Origin: a bacterium
Lineage (GTDB): Bacteria > Planctomycetota > Planctomycetia > Kolteriales > Kolteriaceae
Assembly (NCBI GenBank): GCA_019748235.1
Contig: JAIEPU010000019.1
Coordinates: 1 to 47,534 of the forward strand
Length of the DNA stretch: 47,534 bases
Reading direction: 5' to 3'
Part shown: positions 18,226 to 27,340 of the stretch, one piece after another
Position numbering within the stretch: position 1 is the first letter of the stretch
How the letters are laid out: the number at the start of each line of letters is the position of its first letter
Made by a program: the position numbers and the translations under genes
The notes under the pieces: generated by a model
Database searches by the model: none
Told to the model about the DNA's origin: nothing
Seen by the model: only the letters and a program-made list of their open reading frames with translations

Positions 18226-20445
18226 TCATGCGACCTGAGACTCGGTGAATTCCTCCTCGTCCGAAACGATTGCTTCCTCGGCAACTTCCGGCTCAGGTTC
18301 TGTCGCGGGCACCGCTCGTGCGGGGATCGATGCCGGCTTATTCCGCATCGCTACCGTACGAAGCGTTCTTAGATCGTCGTGCTTGTAACGAATGCCGTTG
18401 AAAACAAGTCCGATCGGGCGCAGTCCTTCCAAGTCGCAGAGTTCGCGAACGCGAGAGAGAGGAGCACCCTTGTGAACATTCGCCTGGACGACGAGCAGAA
18501 CGCCATCGGCAAATCGACCGACCACTCGAGAGTCCGCCAAACCAAGCAGCGGCGGCCCGTCGATGATCACTCGATCAAATTCCTCAGTGAGTTCGGCGAG
18601 AAGATCATGCATCTCGACCGTCCCCAGGATGTCGATCGGCACGCCCGCCGTTTGTCCGGTCGTCATGACGTAAAGGTTCGGCACGTTCGTTTCATGCACG
18701 ACCTCTTGCCATTGGGACGAACCCGATACGGATTCCACGAGCCCCGGCGCTTTCGCATCGATTCCAAAAGCACGAGCGATACGAGGATGACGAAGGTCCA
18801 CGTCGATGACGATCACGGATTCCCCGGCTCGGGCACACGTCGCCGCGATGTTCGCTGCGACGAGTGTCTTTCCTTCCCCACTCGTCGGACTGCTGACGAC
18901 TAATGACCTTGCGCGATCATTGGCTTCGACACCAATCATGGCGGTTCGAAGATTTCGGAACGACTCGCAGACGCGTGTCCCTTGCTGCTCACTCGCCAGG
19001 GCAATCACTCCCGCGCGGCCGTGACGTTCGCGACGGCGAAGACGAGGAATCACGCCGAGCACCGGAAGGCCGAGACATGTCGCCGCTTGCTCCGCGCGGC
19101 GGACCCGCTGATTGATGAATTCAAGTCCGAGAATCACAAAGAGACCGAACGCGAGTCCCCCCGCAAAGCAGAGCGGAATCTGAACTTCCTTGATCGGTCG
19201 CACCGGTGACGTGGGAGGGGTGGCCTTGTCAATGACTTGAATGCGCGGAGTGATCAAGCTTTGGTGCATGTCGATCTCCATCTGGCTGATCGACATCTTG
19301 TCCGCGAGCGACGCCAAGCGATCCTCATCCGCTTTAATCGCCTCAAGTTTTTCCTTCTCGGTCTGCTGTCCCATGACGGTCTTGCGCTGTTCGTTGACGA
19401 GCGCGTCGATCTTGTCGGCGTCCATGGCGGCGAACGAGTATTCCTGCTTCAGCCGACGTAGTTCGATTTCCGCATCACCTTTACCGACTTCGTTCAATGA
19501 TCGAACGATTTCGGCGCGACGAGTTTTCAGTCGCTTGATCATCGGATCGGTCTCGTACCACTCCGGCTTGATGGCTTCCTTCTGAGCCGTGAGCTCCGCG
19601 TCGATAATGCGAAGCTGCGACCTGACCTGCTCTGTTTTCTGCACGGATTCAGGAGTGAAGTAAGGAACGTCCGCCTTGCGGAGTTCCTCGAACCGTTCGA
19701 CTTGCCTTCTGGCATCATCGCGGCGGAGCTCGGCTTGCGTCTTGACCTTTTCGAGCTCCTCGAGCCGATTGGCGGCAACGCTTTGCCCATTCGCCAAAAA
19801 ATTCGTGTGGTCCTTATGAAATTCCGCGAGTTCTTTCTTCTTGGCTTCCAGACTCAGCTTGAGGTTCTGCACTTCTCGTTCGATCTTGCCTCGGCTGAGC
19901 TGCTCGAATTCACGAAGGCTGTGTTCCTCGTACTGCATGAACTCTTCGACGACGACGTTGACCAGTTGTGAAACGACGGAGGGCTCCGTTCCCTCGAGCG
20001 TAATGTCAACGAGATTCGAATTGAGGACCGGTTTCGCTTCGACCCATCCGCTCAAATAAGAGAGAGGATCTTCAATACCAGTCGTCTCCTTCCAAGACGC
20101 CAGCTCGCGAGATGTCAGGACGCGACGAGTGATCTCGCGGCTGCCGATCATCTGAATGCGAGTGTTGAAGAAGTTCATCGAGGCGGCGTTAGATTTGTCG
20201 CTGACAAGATCAGGAACGATCGCGCGCGGCGGCTCGATCAAGATGCGTGAGCTTGCCATGTAGATCGGTTGTTGGTTGAGGGTGACCCATGTTCCCACCC
20301 CACCGGCGATCAGGGTCGTAAGGACGATGAACCACCAGCCCCGGCCGAGTGAACGGAAGTAGTCTTCCGCTGACTTTGATACTTTTCCGGGTTGGGTCCA
20401 ACCATGAGGTGAGGGTGGCGCGGTCCACTGATTATTCGATCTCAT
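18226..20445 (-). CDS. Wzc-like polysaccharide co-polymerase fused to a CapB/CpsD-type ATPase
   Basis: About 739 residues from the ATG at 20443-20445. A Wzz domain is bounded by membrane helices at about residues 40-55 and 425-442 with a long coiled coil between, and the proline-rich PPTSPVRPIKEV motif stands before the second helix. The cytoplasmic BY-kinase-like domain has Walker A GEGKT, Walker A' IVIDVDLRHPRIA and Walker B VIIDGPPLLGLADS. The C-terminal tail is acidic and lacks the tyrosine cluster that autophosphorylating Wzc/CpsD proteins carry; the last tyrosine is in the folded domain (GIRYKHDD). It is the first gene of the exopolysaccharide operon and should set chain length or coordinate export. 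Confidence 0.9.
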   Translation of the reverse strand: MRSNNQWTAPPSPHGWTQPGKVSKSAEDYFRSLGRGWWFIVLTTLIAGGVGTWVTLNQQPIYMASSRILIEPPRAIVPDLVSDKSNAASMNFFNTRIQMIGSREITRRVLTSRELASWKETTGIEDPLSYLSGWVEAKPVLNSNLVDITLEGTEPSVVSQLVNVVVEEFMQYEEHSLREFEQLSRGKIEREVQNLKLSLEAKKKELAEFHKDHTNFLANGQSVAANRLEELEKVKTQAELRRDDARRQVERFEELRKADVPYFTPESVQKTEQVRSQLRIIDAELTAQKEAIKPEWYETDPMIKRLKTRRAEIVRSLNEVGKGDAEIELRRLKQEYSFAAMDADKIDALVNEQRKTVMGQQTEKEKLEAIKADEDRLASLADKMSISQMEIDMHQSLITPRIQVIDKATPPTSPVRPIKEVQIPLCFAGGLAFGLFVILGLEFINQRVRRAEQAATCLGLPVLGVIPRLRRRERHGRAGVIALASEQQGTRVCESFRNLRTAMIGVEANDRARSLVVSSPTSGEGKTLVAANIAATCARAGESVIVIDVDLRHPRIARAFGIDAKAPGLVESVSGSSQWQEVVHETNVPNLYVMTTGQTAGVPIDILGTVEMHDLLAELTEEFDRVIIDGPPLLGLADSRVVGRFADGVLLVVQANVHKGAPLSRVRELCDLEGLRPIGLVFNGIRYKHDDLRTLRTVAMRNKPASIPARAVPATEPEPEVAEEAIVSDEEEFTESQVA

Positions 20446-20541
20446 GTTGTCACATCCCTGTTGCTTTTCGCCTGTTCGCCGCAAGCGAGCGGGTGGCGCG
20501 CCGACTCATTCGGCAAACCCGCGACCTAATGTGGTCTGAAA

Positions 20542-20570
20542 GAGATAACCCGACCTGTTAAACGTGTCAA
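20542..20570 (-). promoter_or_regulatory. Candidate promoter of the exopolysaccharide operon
   Basis: On the minus strand a perfect -35 TTGACA (20565-20570) is followed after 17 nt by TATCTC (20542-20547), a weak -10. This would give a leader of roughly 90 nt before the wzc-like start. The position in the divergent gap between wzc and the helicase gene fits, but the -10 is poor and no operator is obvious. Confidence 0.35.
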
Positions 20571-20687
20571 CCGGACCCTGTTTGGCTAAATCGGCCAAGG
20601 GTTGTCCGCTCACAATAATCTCATCCTCTCTTCAGCAAGGGATTTACGTATCATGATCCCTCACGAAGAAGGAGCGGAGTTTCGAGG

Positions 20688-23180
20688 ATGAGTAATTCAA
20701 CGACCCCGTCCCGAGAGGAAATCGGCGAACGATATTTCGCGACCCTTCCGTATCCTCCTTACCCCGTTCAAGAAGAAGCCCTTCTCGCGTGGTTTCTTTC
20801 GCCGCAAGGAATTTTGATGTGCGCCCCGACAGGAACCGGCAAGACGCTGGTGGCACAAGGGGCACTTTACGAAGCACTTACGCACGGCAAGCGCGCGTAC
20901 TACACCACCCCGCTCATCGCGCTTACGGAACAGAAGTTTCACGAACTGCAAGAGGCCACGGTGGCGTGGGGATTCTCCGCAGACGATGTGGGACTCGTCA
21001 CCGGCAATCGACGGGTCAACTCCGATGCGAAGATTCTGGTCGTCGTGGCCGAGATTCTACTCAATCGCCTTCTCAATCCCGTCGCGTTCCCCTTCGATGA
21101 CACCGAAGCGGTCGTCATGGATGAATTCCACAGCTTCAACGATCCGGAGCGTGGAATCGTCTGGGAACTGACACTCGGTCTGTTACCTAAACATGTCCGA
21201 TTGATGCTCCTCTCCGCCACTGTCGGCAACGCCGCCGAGTTCATCGTCTGGTTGGAAAAGTCGCATGGGCGCAAACTCGACCTGGTACGAGGAACGGAAC
21301 GAAAGGTTCCCCTCGAATACCACTGGGTTGCGGACAAGCTCTTAGGGGACCAGCTCGTCGAGATGACGACGGGGAACGAGTCTGAGCGAAAGACTCCCGC
21401 GCTCGTCTTCTGTTTCAATCGGGAGATGTGCTGGAACGTTGGTGAGCAACTGAAGGGACTTGACTTGCTCGGACCCGAACAAAGGGGTCCTCTGCATGAA
21501 GAGATCGAACGGAACTCTTGGGATCGGGGCGTGGGCCCGAAGCTTCGACAGATGCTTTGGCGCGGCGTCGGTGTGCATCATGCGGGATTATTGCCGAAGT
21601 ATCGGCGCATCGTCGAGAAGTTGTTCCTGCAAAAATTGCTCCCCGTCGTTCTTTGCACCGAGACCTTATCCGCCGGACTCAACTTGCCCTGTCGCTCCGT
21701 GGTGTTGACAGAACTGCTGAAGGGACCTCACACGCAAAAGAAGCTGATCAATTCGAGCATCGCTCACCAAATCTTTGGGCGGGCTGGACGACCGCAGTTC
21801 GATGCCAAGGGATACGTCTTCGCCATGGCGCATGAGGACGACGTCAAGATCGGCAAGTGGGAGGAGAAGCTCAAGACGTTTCCTGAGAGTCCCAAAGACC
21901 CAGGTATGATCAAGGCGAAGAAGGCATTCATGAAAAAGAAGCCGACTCGCCGAACCAACGAGCAATATTGGAACGATGCGCAGTTTCAAAAGCTGATCAA
22001 CGCTCCTCCCTCCCGACTCGCGAGTCATGGACCTGTCACCTGGCGGCTGCTCGCTTACCTTTTGAAACTCTCGCCCGATGTGGAACGATTGAGGCAGTTC
22101 GTCCGAAAACGATTGCACGAGCCCGGACAGATCGAGCGAGGCGAGAAAGACTTGGTGACGATGCTGGTCACGCTTCACCGCGCAGGATTTGTTTCTCTTG
22201 ATCCCCTCCCCCCCGCCGACACCACACTCGTGCGCGAGGAGGATCTCCAGAAGGCCAAGCCAACCAAGGTTGAGCCACAGGCGAGCGGAATGCTCGGAGG
22301 ATTGTTGGATCGAGCCGGAATCACGAACAAAGAGAATACCGCTCCAAAGGAGCAGGCGAAAGGCCAGGCCGCTCTCTCGAATTACGTTCCCCTCACCGCC
22401 ACGCCGCTTCCTTTGCTCGACAAGTTATTCGGCTTCCGCAGCATTCACCCGATCTACGGATGTTTTCTGCTCGACATGTTGGGAACGGCGGATGAGAACG
22501 AGCGGATGCTGGCACTCGAGAGTGTGCTGACTCTCCCTCGCCCCATCCTCCGCTGGGTGAAGCCTCCCACGCCGGAAGAAATGCCTCCAGGGCCGATGGA
22601 AAAGGAAAAGCTGGATCCGATCCTGATCGAGAAGGGTTTGCTCCTCGCTCATTTTGCCGATCCAAGTGATGATCCGGATGACGAGGATGAAGATGAAGAG
22701 GCCGCTCCCCCAAGCCTGGCGGACAAGCTTCGATTCGTCTTCGACGATCTTTATCCCGGTCTGCATGACGTGCAGACTCAAACGATCTGGGCTGCGGGTG
22801 AGATCCTGCGCTTTGGTGGCGACTTCGACAAATTTGTCCGAACGTTCAAGCTCGTCAAGCAAGAGGGGATCATCTTTCGGCATCTACTCCGGATGATTCT
22901 GCTCTGCGGCGAGTTCGGCGCGCAAACGCCAAGCGAGGGAACACTGTCTGAATGGAGAAACGGATTCAGCGAAATCGCCCGAAGACTGACCCTTGCCTGT
23001 CGCGAGGTTGATCCCGTCTCCACCGCGCGGACGCTGCAGCACGCTCATGATCTTGACTTTGTCGATCCCGCGACCGTCCATCAGGCCCCTGCAGACGAAT
23101 GGGAAAGTGAATGGGAGTCGATGCTGAAGGAACTCCTCCCTGAAGGTACCGAAGAGGAAGAAGAATCAGAAGAAGCCTAA
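20688..23180 (+). CDS. Ski2-like DEAD/DEAH-box RNA/DNA helicase
   Basis: 830 residues. Superfamily 2 motifs in order: I APTGTGKT (about 46-53), Ia TTPLIALTEQKF, II DEFH (145-148), III SATVGN (176), IV-like VFCFNREMCWN, V TETLSAGLNLP and VI HQIFGRAGRPQF. The HHAGLLPKYRRIVEKLF block and motif VI place it with Ski2/Mtr4/Hel308-type helicases. The C-terminal half is unlike well-known subfamilies and carries a very acidic stretch (DDPDDEDEDEEAAPP, residue about 660) and an acidic tail (EEEEESEEA). No exosome, CRISPR or phage-defence gene sits beside it, so RNA turnover is only a guess. AAGGAG lies about 13 nt before the ATG. Confidence 0.85.
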   Translation: MSNSTTPSREEIGERYFATLPYPPYPVQEEALLAWFLSPQGILMCAPTGTGKTLVAQGALYEALTHGKRAYYTTPLIALTEQKFHELQEATVAWGFSADDVGLVTGNRRVNSDAKILVVVAEILLNRLLNPVAFPFDDTEAVVMDEFHSFNDPERGIVWELTLGLLPKHVRLMLLSATVGNAAEFIVWLEKSHGRKLDLVRGTERKVPLEYHWVADKLLGDQLVEMTTGNESERKTPALVFCFNREMCWNVGEQLKGLDLLGPEQRGPLHEEIERNSWDRGVGPKLRQMLWRGVGVHHAGLLPKYRRIVEKLFLQKLLPVVLCTETLSAGLNLPCRSVVLTELLKGPHTQKKLINSSIAHQIFGRAGRPQFDAKGYVFAMAHEDDVKIGKWEEKLKTFPESPKDPGMIKAKKAFMKKKPTRRTNEQYWNDAQFQKLINAPPSRLASHGPVTWRLLAYLLKLSPDVERLRQFVRKRLHEPGQIERGEKDLVTMLVTLHRAGFVSLDPLPPADTTLVREEDLQKAKPTKVEPQASGMLGGLLDRAGITNKENTAPKEQAKGQAALSNYVPLTATPLPLLDKLFGFRSIHPIYGCFLLDMLGTADENERMLALESVLTLPRPILRWVKPPTPEEMPPGPMEKEKLDPILIEKGLLLAHFADPSDDPDDEDEDEEAAPPSLADKLRFVFDDLYPGLHDVQTQTIWAAGEILRFGGDFDKFVRTFKLVKQEGIIFRHLLRMILLCGEFGAQTPSEGTLSEWRNGFSEIARRLTLACREVDPVSTARTLQHAHDLDFVDPATVHQAPADEWESEWESMLKELLPEGTEEEEESEEA

Positions 23181-23187
23181 GTGCAAT

Positions 23188-23550
23188 TTAAAACGGATGC
23201 GAAGCGGCGAACTGATCGGCCGATTGAACACCCTGTTCACTCTTAACTAATCCGCCACCGGCGGCCGCGAAGGCCCAAGTGATCGCGTGCCAAGCGTCCG
23301 CCATCGCACCATCGGCATTTCCCCAAGCCACGACTGCGATGGTATTCCCGTGCCGCCTCACCGTGAGCATGTTCTTTGCAATGGCAACACGGATCTCGCT
23401 CCAGTTCTCAGGAGGCAGTTCCGCCGGGGCAGCCAAAGCCCCATCGATCATTCGCATTTGCAATTGAATATCACGCTCGGCTAACGCGGCCTTCACCGCT
23501 TCCACGCTGGGTATCCCACCGTCGAATGACACGTCATATTGAATGCCCAC
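23188..23550 (-). CDS. Hypothetical protein (120 aa)
   Basis: 120 residues, not recognised. The start is well supported by GGAGGAG about 7 nt before the ATG at 23548-23550. The protein has no signal peptide or membrane helix. It looks like a small alpha/beta fold: a beta-strand start (MGIQYDVSFDGG), a helix with AEAVKAALAERDI-like spacing, a strand-rich middle (IRVAIAKNMLTVRRHGNTIAVVAWG) and a C-terminal helix (MADAWHAITWAFAAAGG). It converges on the helicase gene with only 7 nt between the stops. It is probably cytoplasmic and may be monocistronic. I cannot suggest a function. Confidence 0.7.
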   Translation of the reverse strand: MGIQYDVSFDGGIPSVEAVKAALAERDIQLQMRMIDGALAAPAELPPENWSEIRVAIAKNMLTVRRHGNTIAVVAWGNADGAMADAWHAITWAFAAAGGGLVKSEQGVQSADQFAASHPF

Positions 23551-23735
23551 GTTCCACTCCTCCGGATTCCCTCACCCCGTTGCACGTATACCATGATAGA
23601 AGTGAGATGGGTCAAGCGTCACCAAGGCGTTTGTTCGCTGATCGTCCGACAGGAATGGTTCGCGAACGTTTCTGATCGCTCAAGAGTCCTTTCAAAAATG
23701 AGAGCGATGAACGAGTTTCCAAGAAGGATCGATGA

Positions 23736-24455
23736 ATGAAAGTGCTTCTGACGAATGACGACGGGATCGATGCACCCGGCCTGGTGGCATTACGTGAGGC
23801 CGTCAAGGGATTGGCGACGAGCCGAGTCTATGCACCGTCGGTCGTTCAGTCGGGATGCAGTCACCGGTTGACCACGGATGATCCGATCCGCATTGAACAT
23901 CGCGCGAATGGGGAAGTCTCCGTTCATGGCACACCTGGGGACTGTGTTCGATACGCTTTTCACGAAGAGAACGATTTCGATTGGATTTTCTCTGGAATCA
24001 ACGAAGGGGGAAATCTCGGCGTCGACGTTTTCTATTCAGGAACCGTCGCGGCCGTGCGAGAAGCATCGATCTATGGCAAGCCGGGAATCGCCTTCTCGCA
24101 TTACATTCGACGGGGGATTCCGCTCGATTGGCACCGCGTGGCGGGATGGGCGCGAAAAGTCGCCGAAATTCTGATCGAGCGACCGCACTCGGAAGGAATG
24201 TTCTGGAGCGTGAACTTCCCTCATCTGGAACCCGGTACGCCGGAGCCGGAGATTGTCTTTTGCCCGCTCGACACCAACCCGATGCCTCTCCAATTCGATA
24301 GACACGACGAGGGTCAGAAGTTTTCCGGCATCTATTCGCAGCGAAAACGAACACCCGGGGCGGACGTCGATGTTTGTTTTTCTGGTCGAATTGCCGTGAC
24401 GAGGCTCTCCACCTGTCACGGATGCGAATTGACCGCCACTCAGAAACGAAGTTAA
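23736..24455 (+). CDS. surE: 5'/3'-nucleotidase SurE
   Basis: 239 residues beginning MKVLLTNDDGIDAPGLVALR, the invariant SurE start whose two aspartates bind the divalent metal. Further family blocks are VVQSGCSHRLTTDDPI, GTPGDCVRYAF and the SGINEGGNLGVDVFYSGTVA loop. SurE dephosphorylates nucleoside 5'- and 3'-monophosphates and is a metal-dependent cytoplasmic enzyme tied to stationary-phase survival. AAGGA lies about 7 nt before the ATG. The length is normal for the family (about 230-260). It is followed 66 nt later by msrA on the same strand, another stress-survival gene, so co-transcription is possible. Confidence 0.95.
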   Translation: MKVLLTNDDGIDAPGLVALREAVKGLATSRVYAPSVVQSGCSHRLTTDDPIRIEHRANGEVSVHGTPGDCVRYAFHEENDFDWIFSGINEGGNLGVDVFYSGTVAAVREASIYGKPGIAFSHYIRRGIPLDWHRVAGWARKVAEILIERPHSEGMFWSVNFPHLEPGTPEPEIVFCPLDTNPMPLQFDRHDEGQKFSGIYSQRKRTPGADVDVCFSGRIAVTRLSTCHGCELTATQKRS

Positions 24456-24521
24456 CTCGCGGAGGGCGATCAGAGGCGTATAGAATAGGGACAGACTCGG
24501 TCGCTAAGAAAGGATCTATCC

Positions 24522-24992
24522 ATGGCCAAAGCGATATTCGGCGCGGGATGTTTCTGGGGTGTCGAGTGGATGTTTCGTCAGCTTCCTGGTGTGAGTGAAG
24601 CTTATTGCGGTTACAGCGGAGGTCATACCGAAGATCCCACGTATCGGGAAGTTTGCTCAGGACGGACCGGACACGCCGAGGTCGTGGAAGTCGAATTCGA
24701 TCCCGATGTCATCAGCTACGAGGAACTCCTTGCCGCATTTTGGAAGGGGCATGATCCGACCACCCTCAATCGACAGGGGCCTGACGTTGGCACGCAGTAC
24801 CGTTCGGCCATCTTTTATCTCGATGACGCGCAACGCGAAACGGCAGAAGCATCAAAGGCCGCGATGAATGCGTCGGGCAAGTTTCACCGCCCCATCGTGA
24901 CCGAGATCACCAAAGCCGGTCCCTTTTGGAAGGCCGAGGAGTATCATCAACGATACTTCGAGAAACATGGCGTGCAAGGCTGTCATCTTTAA
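24522..24992 (+). CDS. msrA: Peptide-methionine (S)-S-oxide reductase MsrA
   Basis: 156 residues. The catalytic motif [12 protein letters not shown] holds the nucleophilic Cys near residue 10. [31 protein letters not shown] and [12 protein letters not shown] are the standard MsrA blocks. A C-terminal Cys in VQGCHL can act as a recycling cysteine. The enzyme reduces methionine-S-sulfoxide in oxidised proteins with thioredoxin. There is no signal peptide, so it is cytoplasmic. The N-terminus is short, as in the minimal MsrA forms. AAAGGA lies just upstream of the ATG. A strong hairpin follows the stop codon. Confidence 0.95.
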   Translation: MAKAIFGAGCFWGVEWMFRQLPGVSEAYCGYSGGHTEDPTYREVCSGRTGHAEVVEVEFDPDVISYEELLAAFWKGHDPTTLNRQGPDVGTQYRSAIFYLDDAQRETAEASKAAMNASGKFHRPIVTEITKAGPFWKAEEYHQRYFEKHGVQGCHL

Positions 24993-25004
24993 CCGAGCCC
25001 TCAA

Positions 25005-25051
25005 GAATCTCAGCAAATGAACGCCCTTCATTTGCTTGTTCTGAGAGATTC
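25005..25051 (+). terminator. Long hairpin after msrA, probable terminator
   Basis: A perfect 10-bp inner stem AGCAAATGAA/TTCATTTGCT (25012-25021 and 25027-25036, loop CGCCC) is enclosed by a second 7-bp stem GAATCTC/GAGATTC (25005-25011 and 25045-25051). The inner stem is followed by TGTT rather than a long T tract. It ends the surE-msrA unit 12 nt after the msrA stop. Confidence 0.6.
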
Positions 25052-25139
25052 CTTCCACGCTAAATCGATCGTTGCGACGCCCACTCCTGCCGAGTAGCAT
25101 GCTTGTTCATCCAATTGGAACCAACGGACGGAGATCTTC

Positions 25140-26336
25140 ATGACACGCATTGCGGGAGTTTTGTTTTTTGCATGGATGATCACAACGAAGTCAGTACTCG
25201 CCGCTGATCATCTAGTCACCGTCACGGCGGGAGACAAGCCCGTCGAACAAGCCGTACTTACCGCGGAGTTGCCGGCGGATCTTGTCGGCAAGCCGCTCGA
25301 TCTGGTTGATGCGAAAGGGAAATCGATCGGCGTTCAAGAGGACAAGCTCGGCGGAAAACCCGCGTTTACCTTCATCGTCTCGAACATTCCCCTGGGCAAG
25401 TCGGAGACGTTCACCCTTAAGGAAGGAAAGTCTTCCGCCACTGGTGGCGTCGAAATCACCAAAACGGAGAAGGGAGCCGAGGTCAAGATCGACGGCAAGC
25501 TCTTCACGATCTATCAAACGAACAACGGGCCAAAGCCTTACCTCTGGCCCATCATCGGTCCGACCGGCGCGCTGATGACTCGATCATTCCCCATGGAGAA
25601 AGTGAAGGGGGAACTTCGAGACCACTTCCATCACCGCGGAATGTGGTTCACTTTCGACAAAGTCAATGACAACGATTTCTGGTCAGAAACGCCGACCGCG
25701 GGCAAAACGATTCACAACGAATTCGTCTCTACGACGAGCGGACCAGTCTTCGGCGAGATCGTCGCGACGGTGACTTGGCAGCCGAAAAAAGGGGACAAGA
25801 TTGCGGAAGACGTCAGAACGTATCGCTTCTATCGCGTGAACGACGCACGCTTGGTCGATTTTGCCATCGATATGAAGTCGGCGAATGGCCCCCTCAAATT
25901 CGGTGATAGCAAGGAAGGCCTCTTCGCCATTCGGGTCAACGAACAGATGAAGGTTGAGAAGAAGGAGAATCCAGGCTCGATCGTCAATTCCAACGGCGAC
26001 AAAGATGGAGCGGCTTGGGGAAAGCGTGCCGAGTGGTGTGACTACTTCGGCGACATCGACGGACAAAGGGTGGGCGTCGCGATTTTCGACAATGCCGGCA
26101 ACTTCCGGCATCCGACCTATTGGCATGTTCGGACGTACGGACTCTTCGCCGCGAATCCATTCGGGCTCAGTCACTTCACCGGCGACAAGAACAACAACGG
26201 CGCGCATGAGGTGAAGGAGGGGGAGAATTACTCGGCGAAGTATCGCGTTTACTTCCACAAGGGGGACACGAACGCCGCCCATGTGGCGGACTGGTACGCC
26301 GCTTATGCGCACCCGCCGAAGGTCACAGTGAAGTAG
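25140..26336 (+). CDS. Secreted DUF6807 (PmoA family) protein
   Basis: 398 residues with a clear signal peptide (MTRIAGVLFFAWMITTKSVLAA). The body matches the DUF6807 family, often annotated as 'PmoA family' though unrelated in evidence to methane oxidation: RPYLWPI-type block (KPYLWPIIGPTGALMTRSFP), DHFHHRGMWFTFDKVN, and later NFRHPTYWHVRTYGLFAANP with GLSHFTG. The conserved His-rich DHFHHRG may form an active or metal site. These proteins are common in planctomycete and verrucomicrobial secretomes and often lie near sugar-degradation genes, which is not the case here. The function is unknown. The gene is followed after 6 nt by the convergent YdcF gene. Confidence 0.85.
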   Translation: MTRIAGVLFFAWMITTKSVLAADHLVTVTAGDKPVEQAVLTAELPADLVGKPLDLVDAKGKSIGVQEDKLGGKPAFTFIVSNIPLGKSETFTLKEGKSSATGGVEITKTEKGAEVKIDGKLFTIYQTNNGPKPYLWPIIGPTGALMTRSFPMEKVKGELRDHFHHRGMWFTFDKVNDNDFWSETPTAGKTIHNEFVSTTSGPVFGEIVATVTWQPKKGDKIAEDVRTYRFYRVNDARLVDFAIDMKSANGPLKFGDSKEGLFAIRVNEQMKVEKKENPGSIVNSNGDKDGAAWGKRAEWCDYFGDIDGQRVGVAIFDNAGNFRHPTYWHVRTYGLFAANPFGLSHFTGDKNNNGAHEVKEGENYSAKYRVYFHKGDTNAAHVADWYAAYAHPPKVTVK

Positions 26337-26342
26337 TATCGT

Positions 26343-27116
26343 TTATAGCTTGCCGATCAATTTGTAGCCGTAATAACCGACGTATTCATTGATCGCGAGG
26401 GTGGTCCTTCGCAGCGCCTCGGAGCTGGGAAGGAATATCCCAAGATTGATGCCAAGCCCAGCGGCGCGTGCGTCGCTGGGGGCTGCGATCACTTCGAAAC
26501 CTTCCCGCTCAAACAACGCGACCGCTCTTGGCATGTGAAACGCGCTCGTCACGAGGATGATCTTTTTGATCCCCTTCTCCCGCAAGATCTTCGCGGTGGC
26601 CTTGGCATTCTCGTTGGTGTTCCAGGAACTCTTCTCGAGCAATAGCGCGGACTCGGGAACTTGATGCGACATCAACACGTCCCGAATATCCTCGGCCTCG
26701 GAACGCTCCGTTCCCAGCGATGATTTGTAAAGCGTCCCCCCCGAACAGACGATGACCGGCGCTTTGCCGGCATGGTAGAGCCGCGAGACACGGAGCATCC
26801 GCGAGCCGCTAATTTCTTCCGCCTCGACACGCGGATACTTGATCGGATAGACCGTTCCGCCAAGCGCGACGATCGCCTCCGCCGGTGGAACATCCGTCGA
26901 GGTGATCACGGGGTATTGATGCTCCAATCCCCGCATGAAGAGAAACGCTGTCAGCTCGTTGGCAGAGACGTAGAGCAACGCCACTCCCAGGAACAGCGAC
27001 CAGCCGCTCAGCTTCGGAGCCCGACGACGACAAAGGAGGGCGAGCACAAGTAGAAAAAGCACAATGTTGATCGGAGCGATAAGGAATTGAACCACTTTGC
27101 CGACAATGTACGTCAT
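26343..27116 (-). CDS. YdcF/ElyC/SanA family membrane protein (DUF218)
   Basis: 257 residues. Two N-terminal hydrophobic segments (INIVLFLLVLALLC and GWSLFLGVALLYVSA) anchor the protein, followed by the DUF218 domain: AEAIVALGGTVYPI, APVIVCSGGTLY, ALLLEKSSWNTNENA and IILVTSAFHMPRAVALFER. The E..S.NT.ENA and SAFHM.R blocks are the family signature. Relatives such as ElyC and SanA act in envelope integrity and peptidoglycan-precursor homeostasis. It is probably an inner-membrane protein with the domain in the periplasm. It is convergent with the DUF6807 gene. Confidence 0.88.
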   Translation of the reverse strand: MTYIVGKVVQFLIAPINIVLFLLVLALLCRRRAPKLSGWSLFLGVALLYVSANELTAFLFMRGLEHQYPVITSTDVPPAEAIVALGGTVYPIKYPRVEAEEISGSRMLRVSRLYHAGKAPVIVCSGGTLYKSSLGTERSEAEDIRDVLMSHQVPESALLLEKSSWNTNENAKATAKILREKGIKKIILVTSAFHMPRAVALFEREGFEVIAAPSDARAAGLGINLGIFLPSSEALRRTTLAINEYVGYYGYKLIGKL

Positions 27117-27340
27117 GAACTCTTGGAACCTCAGAAATCAAGCCTGCGTTGCCGACCCTAGGTCACGAATCATTCTGCTTGCAAATACTCCACCGAACTT
27201 CGTAAATTCCGCATCGTAGAACTCTAAAGCTCGTTTAAAAATCAATGGAGTGAAAAGAATTCACCAACAGAATCATTAACGATCGTTCAAAGGTCGTTAG
27301 CTTACCCTTATCAATCAGCGTCGGCTATGTGAGATGTGGA

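Noticed and set aside
20631..20668. AGGGAT/ATCCCT inverted repeat just upstream of the helicase gene
   Set aside because: Six base pairs with a 12-nt spacer is expected by chance at this length, and no promoter is aligned with it.
25140..26336. Methane monooxygenase function suggested by the 'PmoA family' name
   Set aside because: The protein is a soluble secreted DUF6807 member with no relation in sequence features to the integral membrane particulate methane monooxygenase subunit.
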